Counted from the stretch's first letter, positions 1-4,672 are shown. The stretch: DNA of 6,087 bases from Rhodospirillales bacterium (GCA_025352915.1 JANXSA010000389.1:1-6087), one strand, 5' to 3'. Notes: generated by a model from the letters alone, not told the origin. A program made the numbers and translations.

Positions 1-456
1 GCCGAGGAGGCGGGCGAGGGGGCGGAGGGTTCGGCCGAGGGATTTGAGGATTTGGGGCGGGGCGGTGGCGAGGAGGGCTTGGGTGGCGGGGTCACGCAGG
101 AGGTTGTTGAGCTGTTCCATGCCCCAGGCGGCTTTGTAGCCGATGGTGACGACGAGCCAGGCGCGGCGGTGGTGGATGTAGGGGGCGGGCGGGCCGCCCT
201 TGGGCGCGGGCTGGCCTTCGGGGCGGGGGGAGCGCTGGCGGGGGAGGCGGCCGGCGGCGATGAGGGCGAGGAGGCGGGCGAGGCGTTGGCGGGCGCGGGA
301 GACGCGGTTCCAGACCGGGACGCAGAAGCGGACGAGATGGTGCAGGCCGGCGGCGATGACGGGCAGGAGGACGACAAAGATCGAGTCCAGGCGTTCGGCC
401 AAAGCCGTCGCCGGATGCGGGGCATCCGTGGGCGCCTGGGGTGCGTTCATGTTCAT
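1..456 (-). CDS. Hypothetical protein, 5' part only (runs off left edge)
   Basis: Reading the minus strand from ATG 456-454 gives 152 codons without a stop down to base 1, so the C-terminus lies outside the window. The N-terminus is MNMNAPQAPTDAPH; a second in-frame ATG at 450 is an alternative start. Residues about 25-44 are hydrophobic (SIFVVLLPVIAAGLHHLVRF), then comes an Arg-rich stretch (50-70) and a Pro-rich linker (70-92). A conserved-looking segment with HHRRAWLV, GYKAAWGMEQLNNLL and a repeated LARLL/LRPLARLL end follows. This protein-like composition contrasts with the other frames, which give only Arg/Pro or Gly/Ala-rich shadows. It resembles small proteins of unknown function, with such 'RLLADPE...LLAAAPQ...LRPL' ends, that I recall as common in Acetobacteraceae. 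No function can be assigned. An AAGAA lies about 9 nt before the start; otherwise the ribosome-binding site is weak. Confidence 0.72.
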   Translation of the reverse strand, partial: MNMNAPQAPTDAPHPATALAERLDSIFVVLLPVIAAGLHHLVRFCVPVWNRVSRARQRLARLLALIAAGRLPRQRSPRPEGQPAPKGGPPAPYIHHRRAWLVVTIGYKAAWGMEQLNNLLRDPATQALLATAPPQILKSLGRTLRPLARLLG

Positions 457-465
457 GTTGTGTTC
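451..465. promoter_or_regulatory. GTTC-N7-GTTC box (alphaproteobacterial LexA-like) over the start of the left-edge gene
   Basis: The plus strand shows GTTC (451-454), seven bases, then GTTC (462-465), which is GAAC-N7-GAAC when read with the gene. This is the published consensus of the SOS box in many alphaproteobacteria. It overlaps start codon 456 and lies just downstream of a possible promoter on the minus strand (TTGCAT, 16 bp, TTAAGA). The match is exact but short; about 0.2 such matches would be expected by chance in a window this size, so only its position makes it notable. Confidence 0.35.
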
Positions 466-491
466 TTAACATGCTCCGGTGGAGGATGCAA

Positions 492-524
492 GAATTTTTG
501 CCTGGAATTTTTGCGGGGGGGGGG
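492..524. repeat. Two GAATTTTTGC direct repeats followed by a G10 run
   Basis: GAATTTTTGC occurs at 492-501 and again at 505-514 (13-bp period), followed immediately by ten G at 515-524. The block lies 36-68 bp upstream of the left-edge gene (minus strand) and is A/T-rich against a very GC-rich background, so it may be part of that gene's promoter region. The homopolymer may vary in length. Confidence 0.6.
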
Positions 525-627
525 TGGCGGGCGGTGCGAAGAGATCGAGCTGGTTCAGGGGCATGTTGGCGGTCAGGCGGGTGCAGCGCGGACGAGGTTG
601 AGGGCGAGGCGGCGGGTGCGTCGATGT

Positions 628-1281
628 TCAGTTCATGCGCCGCAACCCGGAATAGGCGCCGGAGGTGCGCAGCGTGATGGTGACGGTCTCCCGCCCGCGA
701 TTGCGCCAGTACCAGCCATGGCCACCGTCGAACCCGGCGGTAAGCACGCCACTGTCGCCGGCGACGCCACGGGCGGATTTGTAGCTGCTCTCCTTGCCGC
801 CGGCAGAGGGGGTGCCGTGCAAGTCGTAATTGGCCACGCCGCCCTGCACGGTCCAGGTGAACTCGACGCTGGCGCCCTTAGCCATGGTCATCTTCCATTC
901 CACGCCCTCGGCCGGGCGCAGGGTGATGGTGGTCTCGTCGCTGCGCGAGGGCGCGGGCGCGGGCTGGGCCATGGCGGGGCCAGGCAGGAACGCGGCGGCG
1001 AACGGGCGCCACAGGCCGGAGCGGCGGTCGTCCGGCTTGATGGCAGGCGCCTGGTCTCGGGCGCGGTCGGTTTCGGCCTCGGCGGCCAGTTGCTGCTTGA
1101 TCTCGCCCATTTCGGTCAGGCGCAGCACGCGGCCGATGCCGGTGGGGTCGATGGCGTATTCGGCCGGCAGCACGACTGTGACCAGCAGCACGGCGGCGGC
1201 CAGGATGGCGATGATGGTGGAGCGCAGCAATTGGGCGGCGCTGGGCAACTCGGCGCGAGTGGGGATGTCGTTGTTGTACAC
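628..1281 (-). CDS. Transmembrane anchor protein, partner of HupE/UreJ permease
   Basis: The protein has 217 residues and starts at GTG 1281. GGAG lies 8 nt upstream, and this ribosome-binding site overlaps the stop codon of the permease gene (TGAGGAG), so the two genes are translationally linked with only 12 nt between them. The N-terminus (1-21) is short and cytosolic. One TM helix covers about 22-40 (STIIAILAAAVLLVTVVLP). A polar, probably coiled segment follows (RLTEMGEIKQQLAAEAETDR, about 55-74), then a Pro/Ala linker. Residues about 113-217 form a predicted beta-rich domain, probably periplasmic (WKMTMAKGASVEFTWTVQGG, GGHGWYWRN). It resembles proteins annotated only as 'transmembrane anchor protein' that I recall next to HupE/UreJ genes. 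No enzymatic motif is visible. A role in metal delivery or in stabilising the permease is inference from operon position. The final RRMN and its TGA are in the same frame with no sign of truncation. Confidence 0.85.
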   Translation of the reverse strand: MYNNDIPTRAELPSAAQLLRSTIIAILAAAVLLVTVVLPAEYAIDPTGIGRVLRLTEMGEIKQQLAAEAETDRARDQAPAIKPDDRRSGLWRPFAAAFLPGPAMAQPAPAPSRSDETTITLRPAEGVEWKMTMAKGASVEFTWTVQGGVANYDLHGTPSAGGKESSYKSARGVAGDSGVLTAGFDGGHGWYWRNRGRETVTITLRTSGAYSGLRRMN

Positions 1282-1293
1282 GAAGGTGTCTCC

Positions 1294-1998
1294 TCAGCCC
1301 TGGGTGACGAAATAGCCGGTGAGCTGCATGCCGATCAGCACGAAGCCGGCCGTCATCATCACCACGTTTGCGGTATAGGCATGGCGCCAGAAGCCGCCGC
1401 CGCGGCGCCAGTAGCTGATGGCGATCAGGATGGCGGCGAGTGCCAGCAACTGGCCGATCTCGACGCCGACGTTGAAGGCGAGGAGGTTGGGCAGCAGCCC
1501 GTCCGGGGACAGGTTGTATTCCTGCACCTTGGTGGCCAGGCCGAAGCCGTGAAACAGGCCGAACACCAGCGTCGCGGCCTTGGTGTTGGGCTGGACGCCG
1601 AACCAGCGCTGGAACGCGCTGAGATTGTCGAGCGCCTTGTAAACCACGGAGAAGCCGATGATCGCATCGATGATGTAGGCGCTGACGGCGATGTCGAAAT
1701 ACACGCCGAGGATCATCGTGGTGGAATGGCCGACGGCGAACAGCGTGACATAGGTCGCGATGTGCTTCAGCCGGTAGAGGAAGAAGATCACCCCGGCCAG
1801 AAACAGCAGGTGGTCGTAGCCGGTGACCATGTACTTGGCGCCGAGATAGGCGAAGGGGATCAGGTGGACCCCGGTGATCTCCTGGATGTAGCCCTTGTCG
1901 CCCTCGGCCACCGCATGCGCGAGGGCGAGCATGGGCCATCCCGCCATTGCGCCCAGGGCGATCAGCAACAGGCCTGCTGCGGCGGGACGTATCTGCAT
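1294..1998 (-). CDS. HupE/UreJ-family metal permease
   Basis: The chosen start is ATG 1998, giving 234 residues. It places a good signal peptide at the N-terminus (MQIRPAAAG, hydrophobic core LLLIALGAMAG, likely cleavage ALA/HA after residue 27). A longer frame from TTG 2061 would extend into the operator and is less likely. The mature protein would begin with His28. About six TM helices carry the family hallmarks: GYDHLLFLAGV, FAVGHSTTM, FGLFHGFGLA and FNVGVEIGQ, whose His, Asp and Glu are the expected metal-path residues. HupE of Rhizobium hydrogenase clusters and UreJ of urease clusters are nickel permeases. No hydrogenase or urease genes are visible here, so the substrate (Ni or Co) and even the direction of transport are inferred from the neighbouring repressor and RcnA. 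It is the first gene of a two-gene operon with the anchor protein and is divergent from the repressor. The ribosome-binding site is weak (TTGGACC about 10-15 nt upstream). Confidence 0.88.
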   Translation of the reverse strand: MQIRPAAAGLLLIALGAMAGWPMLALAHAVAEGDKGYIQEITGVHLIPFAYLGAKYMVTGYDHLLFLAGVIFFLYRLKHIATYVTLFAVGHSTTMILGVYFDIAVSAYIIDAIIGFSVVYKALDNLSAFQRWFGVQPNTKAATLVFGLFHGFGLATKVQEYNLSPDGLLPNLLAFNVGVEIGQLLALAAILIAISYWRRGGGFWRHAYTANVVMMTAGFVLIGMQLTGYFVTQG

Positions 1999-2054
1999 CG
2001 GGCGGTGGTCCAAAGCGGTTGGCGGTTCGCGACAGATAGGCGCTGACCCGCCGG

Positions 2055-2083
2055 TTGACAATATCCCCTCCAGGGGGATACGA
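2055..2083 (+). promoter_or_regulatory. Promoter of the metal repressor
   Basis: A perfect -35 hexamer, TTGACA, lies at 2055-2060. With a 17-bp spacer, a weak -10 (ATACGA, 2078-2083) falls directly after the palindromic operator, so the operator fills the spacer. The predicted start of transcription is about 2090, at or next to ATG 2091, so the mRNA could be leaderless. On the opposite strand GATATT (2065-2060) could be a -10 for the permease operon, but no good -35 accompanies it. Confidence 0.5.
2062..2080. promoter_or_regulatory. CsoR/RcnR-family operator (palindrome with G/C tracts)
   Basis: TATCCCC (2062-2068), a 5-bp centre TCCAG, then GGGGATA (2074-2080) is a perfect 7+7 inverted repeat in the 92-bp gap between the divergent permease and repressor starts. 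CsoR/RcnR/FrmR repressors bind C/G tracts flanked by A/T (TA...CCCC...GGGG...TA type), which fits. It sits between the -35 and -10 of the repressor gene and overlaps the likely permease promoter, so one site could control both units. No second copy was seen ahead of rcnA. Confidence 0.7.
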
Positions 2084-2090
2084 AGAATTC

Positions 2091-2369
2091 ATGTTGGAAA
2101 ATCATGGTCATACTACTCACCCGAACATCGTCAAGCGGCTCAAGCGGGCCGATGGACACCTGCGCGGGGTCATCGAGATGATCGAGGCCGGGCGCCCCTG
2201 CATCGACATCGCCCAGCAGCTCCACGCCGTGGAGAAGGCGATCAGCGAGGCGAAGAAGACGCTGATCCGCGACCATCTGGACCATTGCCTGGAGGCGACC
2301 TTGGGCGGGCTCGACCGTGAGCAGCGCCGGCCGATCGACGAGTTCAAGGAAATCACTCGCTACCTCTAG
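2091..2369 (+). CDS. CsoR/RcnR-family metal-sensing transcriptional repressor (InrS-like ligand set)
   Basis: This is a 92-residue, all-helical DUF156-type protein without a helix-turn-helix; the family forms tetramers that release DNA on metal binding. ATG 2091 is chosen because an upstream TTG (2055) would start inside the promoter. Ligands by position are His5, Cys37, His62 and Cys66, with spacings 32, 25 and 4. This equals InrS (His21/Cys53/His78/Cys82) and matches RcnR (His3/Cys35/His60/His64) except for Cys at the last place. The invariant GHL (22-24) lines up with the RcnR/FrmR G-Q-V/I motif without gaps. His7 and His10 add a His-rich N-terminus. The fingerprint favours Ni(II), though the Cys37-His62-Cys66 trio is also that of Cu(I) sensors of the CsoR type. 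Conserved body: RLKRADGHLRGVIEMI and QQLHAVEKAISEAKKTLI. The stop codon TAG lies within the left end of a palindromic element. It is probably co-transcribed with rcnA and autoregulated through the operator upstream. Confidence 0.9.
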   Translation: MLENHGHTTHPNIVKRLKRADGHLRGVIEMIEAGRPCIDIAQQLHAVEKAISEAKKTLIRDHLDHCLEATLGGLDREQRRPIDEFKEITRYL

Positions 2370-2413
2370 TGCTCTGACTCATTCAGATGGTGCAGCATGA
2401 ATCAGAGCACTAG
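2366..2413. repeat. CTAG-bounded 48-bp palindromic element (MITE-like)
   Basis: Arms of 17 bp (2366-2382 and 2397-2413) are perfect inverted copies except for one C/A mismatch and begin CTAGTGCTCTGA; the loop is 14 nt. Both ends are CTAG, so the element is flanked by TA. This is the target pattern of IS630/Tc1-mariner transposition, which duplicates TA, often within CTAG. No T-run follows, so it is not a standard intrinsic terminator, though it should fold strongly in RNA. Its left end supplies the TAG stop of the repressor gene. Confidence 0.6.
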
Positions 2414-2427
2414 ATCGATTTTGTGGG

Positions 2428-2466
2428 CCGATTCAGCCAATGGACTGAAGTGTCCGTTGGCATCGG
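2428..2466 (+). promoter_or_regulatory. Bulged leader hairpin upstream of rcnA
   Basis: The stem pairs 2436-2445 (GCCAATGGAC) with 2452-2461 (GTCCGTTGGC; one T-G wobble) around a 6-nt loop. It is extended by 2428-2432 (CCGAT) with 2462-2466 (ATCGG) across a 3-nt bulge. It ends 6 nt before the AGGAG ribosome-binding site (2473-2477) of rcnA. No T-run follows. It may protect or insulate the rcnA message or act in translation control; the role is unknown. Confidence 0.45.
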
Positions 2467-2483
2467 ATCACTAGGAGCCGCCG

Positions 2484-3614
2484 ATGTCGAGCTTTGCCGA
2501 ACTGCTCCAGCAGGACGCGGGGAACGCCTGGTTGTTCATCCCCAGCGCGATCGTGCTGGGGGCGCTGCACGGATTGGAGCCGGGCCAATCCAAGACGATG
2601 ATGGCCGCCTTCATCATTGCCATCCGCGGTACGGTGGGTCAGGCGGTGCTGCTTGGCATTGCCGCGACGGTTTCCCACACCGCGATCGTGTGGCTGGTGG
2701 CGATCGGCGGCATGTACCTGTGGCAGGGAATGGCGCCGGAAGCCTTGGAGCCGTGGTTCCAGTTGATGTCCGGTGTGATCATCATCGCCATGGCGGTGTG
2801 GATGCTGTGGCGTACGCGTGCCGACCGGCGGCGTGCAGAGATGGCGAGGGTTCACCATCACCACCACGACCATGAGGGCGATGTCCGTCGCATTGACACC
2901 GGGCATGGTGTGGTGGCGGTGGAGATCAACGAGGATGGCGTGTCGCCGCGCTGGCGCCTGCGCACGCTCTCTGGCCAGCATTGGCACGCCGAGGACGTGA
3001 CGGTTACGATCGAGCGTCCCGACGGGCGCCGAGAACAGTTCGACTTCGAGGCACGCGATGGAGTCCTGCACTCACGCAGTGCGGTCGCCGAACCGTATGA
3101 GTTCATGGTCCGCGTTAGTCTCGGCCATGCCGGGCATAGCCACGACTACGACCTCGCCTATGTCGAGCCTACGAACCCGGCGAACGACCACATGCACGAG
3201 CAAGCTCGTGGGCTCGACCTCGCCACTCACGGCTATCAGGATGCGCATGCCCTCGGTCATGCCAACGACATCCGCCGCCGCTTCGCCGATCGCCACGTCA
3301 CCACGTGGCAAATCGTCGGCTTCGGCCTCACCGCGGGCCTCATTCCCTGTCCGGCCGCCATCACGGTGCTTCTGCTCTGCATTCAACTGAAGGAACTGGC
3401 GCTAGGTGCAGTACTGGTCGTGTCCTTCTCCATCGGCCTTGCGTTGATGCTTGTTGTTGTCGGCGCCCTTGCTGCACTCAGTGTACACCACGCTATCGGT
3501 CGCTCGCGCTGGTTCGCATCCCTTGCCGATCGCGCACCCTACCTGGCCGGCGCGATCATCATCCTGGTCGGCATCTACGTAAGCCTCCACGGATTGCAAC
3601 TGCTCCGCGTTTAA
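2484..3614 (+). CDS. rcnA: Nickel/cobalt efflux protein RcnA (NicO family), long-loop form
   Basis: The protein has 376 residues, about 100 more than E. coli RcnA. Start ATG 2484 has AGGAG 6 nt upstream. It is an inner-membrane exporter of Ni(II)/Co(II). Three TM helices come first: about 17-47 with the motif HGLEPGQSKTMMAAFI (29-44), 52-80 and 92-109. A hydrophilic loop of about 160 residues (112-271) follows. It holds HHHHHDH (124-130), a beta-rich segment (about 140-213) and further His (215, 218, 220, 236, 238, 249, 255, 259). Then comes the highly conserved block HALGHANDIRRRFADRHVTT (255-274) and three more TM helices with FGLTAGLIPCPAAITVLLLC (280-299), VVSFSIGLALMLVVVGA and APYLAGAIIILVGIY. 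The usual HGLEPGHSK motif has Gln35 in place of His. It lies 114 bp after the repressor gene in the same direction and is probably read from the same promoter, with an inserted palindrome and a leader hairpin between them. Confidence 0.95.
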   Translation: MSSFAELLQQDAGNAWLFIPSAIVLGALHGLEPGQSKTMMAAFIIAIRGTVGQAVLLGIAATVSHTAIVWLVAIGGMYLWQGMAPEALEPWFQLMSGVIIIAMAVWMLWRTRADRRRAEMARVHHHHHDHEGDVRRIDTGHGVVAVEINEDGVSPRWRLRTLSGQHWHAEDVTVTIERPDGRREQFDFEARDGVLHSRSAVAEPYEFMVRVSLGHAGHSHDYDLAYVEPTNPANDHMHEQARGLDLATHGYQDAHALGHANDIRRRFADRHVTTWQIVGFGLTAGLIPCPAAITVLLLCIQLKELALGAVLVVSFSIGLALMLVVVGALAALSVHHAIGRSRWFASLADRAPYLAGAIIILVGIYVSLHGLQLLRV

Positions 3615-3668
3615 ATCGGCGCCAATCAGGCCTCCGGCAGCACGCCAAGTTCCTGGGAAAAGGGGTCA

Positions 3669-3716
3669 GGGGCCGGCGGCCCCAGCGGGTGGAGGGCAGA
3701 GCCCTCGTCTTTCTTC
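3669..3716 (+). terminator. Twin-hairpin GC-rich repeat, likely rcnA terminator
   Basis: Hairpin 1 is GGGGCC-GGC-GGCCCC (3669-3683). Hairpin 2 is GAGGGC-AGA-GCCCTC (3692-3706), followed by GTCTTTCTTC (3707-3716), so on the plus strand it resembles an intrinsic terminator 55-100 bp after rcnA. The surrounding text (GGGGTCAGGGGCC..., GGGCAGAGCCC) matches a dispersed intergenic repeat type I recall from Acetobacteraceae and related genomes. Its right end reaches the stop codon of the antitoxin gene on the other strand, where no T-run follows the hairpins. Confidence 0.6.
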
Positions 3717-4005
3717 AGCCGTGTTGAAGCGCATCCCGAATGACTTGAGGCTTGCGTGAGATCGCCTGGAGATAGGCAGCGGCCGGGGCGTCCGGCGTCC
3801 GCCTGCCTTGCTCCCAGTTTTTCAGGGTCGCTAGAGGGATGCGGTAGGCGTCCGCGAATTCGTGCTGGGACATGTGAAGCTGCCGGCGGATGGCGCGCAC
3901 GTCTGGGACTTCGACCACGTGCATCGCGGCGCCCGCCTTCTTGCCGTCGGCATAGGCCGCGGCTTCGGTCATTCCTTCGATCAGATCCTTTGCGAACTTG
4001 CCCAT
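3715..4005 (-). CDS. HigA/NadS-type HTH antitoxin
   Basis: This 96-residue Xre/Cro-type regulator starts at ATG 4005, 4 nt after the toxin stop, with AAAAGGA about 9 nt upstream. Residues 1-30 (MGKFAKDLIEGMTEAAAYAD) are the usual N-terminal stretch of this antitoxin group. Residues 35-82 form the helix-turn-helix: IRRQLHMSQHEFADAY (39-54), then the recognition-helix region IPLATLKNWEQGRRTPDAPA (56-75). The expected role is to neutralise a RelE/HigB-like mRNA interferase and repress its own operon; the repeated operator at 4363-4406 is the likely target. Gene order is toxin first and antitoxin second, as in higBA. Because the toxin gene is frameshifted, this is probably an orphan antitoxin. 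It may persist as a regulator or protect against related toxins (inference). Confidence 0.87.
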   Translation of the reverse strand: MGKFAKDLIEGMTEAAAYADGKKAGAAMHVVEVPDVRAIRRQLHMSQHEFADAYRIPLATLKNWEQGRRTPDAPAAAYLQAISRKPQVIRDALQHG

Positions 4006-4009
4006 TGGA

Positions 4010-4353
4010 TTATCCTTTTCTGCCGCAGCTCTGTTTGAGGGCCGTCGCCAGCACCCTCACCTGCTTTTTTTCATCGGGCGTCATGTTCTCCCGCTGCGCC
4101 TTTGCGTAGACCAGCAGCAGGAAGATCGGCATCTGGGGGTCGTGGTAGAAATAGACTATCCGAGCGCCGCCACGTTTGCCCATTCCCTGGCGTTGCCACC
4201 GCACCTTGCGGACGCCGCCCGTCTGCGGGATCACGTCACCGGATTCCGTGCGATGAAATCCACAAACATTTCGCGCTCACCCTCATCCCAGATATCCCGT
4301 GCCAGTCGCTGAAACAGCGGCAGCTCGACCACGGTGATCGGGATGCTTGACAC
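4010..4353 (-). pseudogene. RelE/HigB-like toxin, disrupted by a frameshift
   Basis: Two overlapping frames together make a complete toxin. Frame 1 starts at GTG 4353: MSSIPITVVELPLFQRLARD, then IWDEGEREMFVDFIARNP, and ends at TGA 4233-4231. Frame 2 carries ESGDVIPQTGGVRKVRW, GMGKRGGARIVYFYHD, PIFLLLVYAKAQRENM and TPDEKKQVRVLATALK to TAA 4012-4010. Inserting 7 bp restores one frame of 116 residues, normal for the family. The bases GAATCC are read as part of R-N-P in frame 1 and as E-S in frame 2, so an ancestral tandem CGGAATC unit lost one copy. The R-W, G-KRGGAR and VYAKAE-like motifs are typical of HigB/RelE mRNA interferases paired with HigA/NadS antitoxins. The visible product (40 residues, or the 74-residue tail from GTG 4234) should be inactive. 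No ribosome-binding site precedes GTG 4353. TTG 4371 (in frame) is an alternative start. Confidence 0.85.
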
Positions 4354-4362
4354 CGGGGCGTT

Positions 4363-4406
4363 ATACGCCAATGGCGCTTAATTGCAGTATAAATACGCCA
4401 TTGGCG
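4363..4406. promoter_or_regulatory. Operator/promoter of the toxin-antitoxin operon
   Basis: ATACGCCAATGGCG (4363-4376) and ATACGCCATTGGCG (4393-4406) are direct copies that differ only at the central base. Each core, CGCCA-N-TGGCG, is a palindrome with an odd centre. The copies are exactly 30 bp apart, about three helical turns, so bound dimers would lie on the same face of the DNA. On the minus strand, TATACT (4391-4386) lies between them and TATAAC (4365-4360) overlaps the proximal site. The latter ends 6 bp before GTG 4353, which would allow a leaderless message. No good -35 was found. The layout fits autorepression by the downstream antitoxin. Confidence 0.65.
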
Positions 4407-4639
4407 TTCATATGGCATGCGTTGCCTGATAGGCGGTGGACCCGGATACGGCGCATATGAGCTATCCGACGAGCCCGGGACTGAACGTCTATAACGCGCG
4501 GGCAATCCGTTGGGGAGTAATGTGCTGTTTCTGGACCCGGTGGGGAAGGAATACTTCTCCTCGCAGGTATTGGAGGGTGCAGGATTGGTGGAATGCCGGA
4601 GCGAATTCTGCCATACGAGGTTGCGTATTCTAATTGATG
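4407..4639. other. Intergenic stretch without a recognisable gene
   Basis: No frame here gives a convincing protein. Short open stretches on the plus strand (SYPTSPGLNVYNARAI from about 4460 in one frame; NVLFLDPVGKEYFSSQVLEG from about 4519 in another) look more protein-like than the rest and could be pieces of a decayed gene. They are in different frames, have no clear ribosome-binding site and I recognise no family. The minus-strand open frame across 4236-4664 is an overlap artefact of the toxin region. Confidence 0.4.
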
Positions 4640-4672
4640 AAAGTTTTTTGGTTCTTTTTTTCAAAAAAGAAC
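4640..4672. repeat. A/T hairpin repeat, copy 1
   Basis: GTTCTTTTTT (4651-4660) and AAAAAAGAAC (4663-4672) are perfect inverted arms with a 2-nt centre, preceded by AAAGTTTTTTG. The 33 bases 4640-4672 recur identically at 6053-6085. A T-run (GTTTTT) follows on the plus strand, so it could stop transcription in that direction. It may also serve as the 3' end of dnaJ, 87 bp beyond its stop, although the minus-strand arm is followed by CAAAAAAC instead of a T-run. Confidence 0.7.

Noticed and set aside
92..472. Minus-strand 126-codon frame rich in Arg and Pro
   Set aside because: It is a shifted frame of the 1-456 gene; the correct frame gives a normal amino-acid mix.
466..564. Short minus-strand frame MPLNQLDLFAPPATPP..., ending 9 nt before the left-edge gene
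   Set aside because: It is only 32 codons, runs through the G10 tract and A/T repeats, and has no clear ribosome-binding site. The sequence before it (RRLALNLVRAAPA then stop) might be the tail of an old gene, but is too short to call.
52..2046. Very long plus-strand open frame (664 codons)
   Set aside because: It is antisense to three better-supported minus-strand genes. Its product is Gly/Ala/Asp/His-rich with no domain, a usual artefact of high-GC coding DNA.
1999..2061. TTG 2061 as start of the permease
   Set aside because: It adds a polar 21-residue extension before a good signal peptide and would place the start codon within the promoter and operator region; ATG 1998 is preferred.
878..2092. 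404-codon minus-strand frame over permease and anchor genes
   Set aside because: It is a shadow frame: Arg/His/Pro-rich, no domains, and would start within the divergent promoter.
2366..2413. Palindrome as a simple rho-independent terminator
   Set aside because: There is no T-run on either side and the CTAG/TA ends fit a mobile repeat better.
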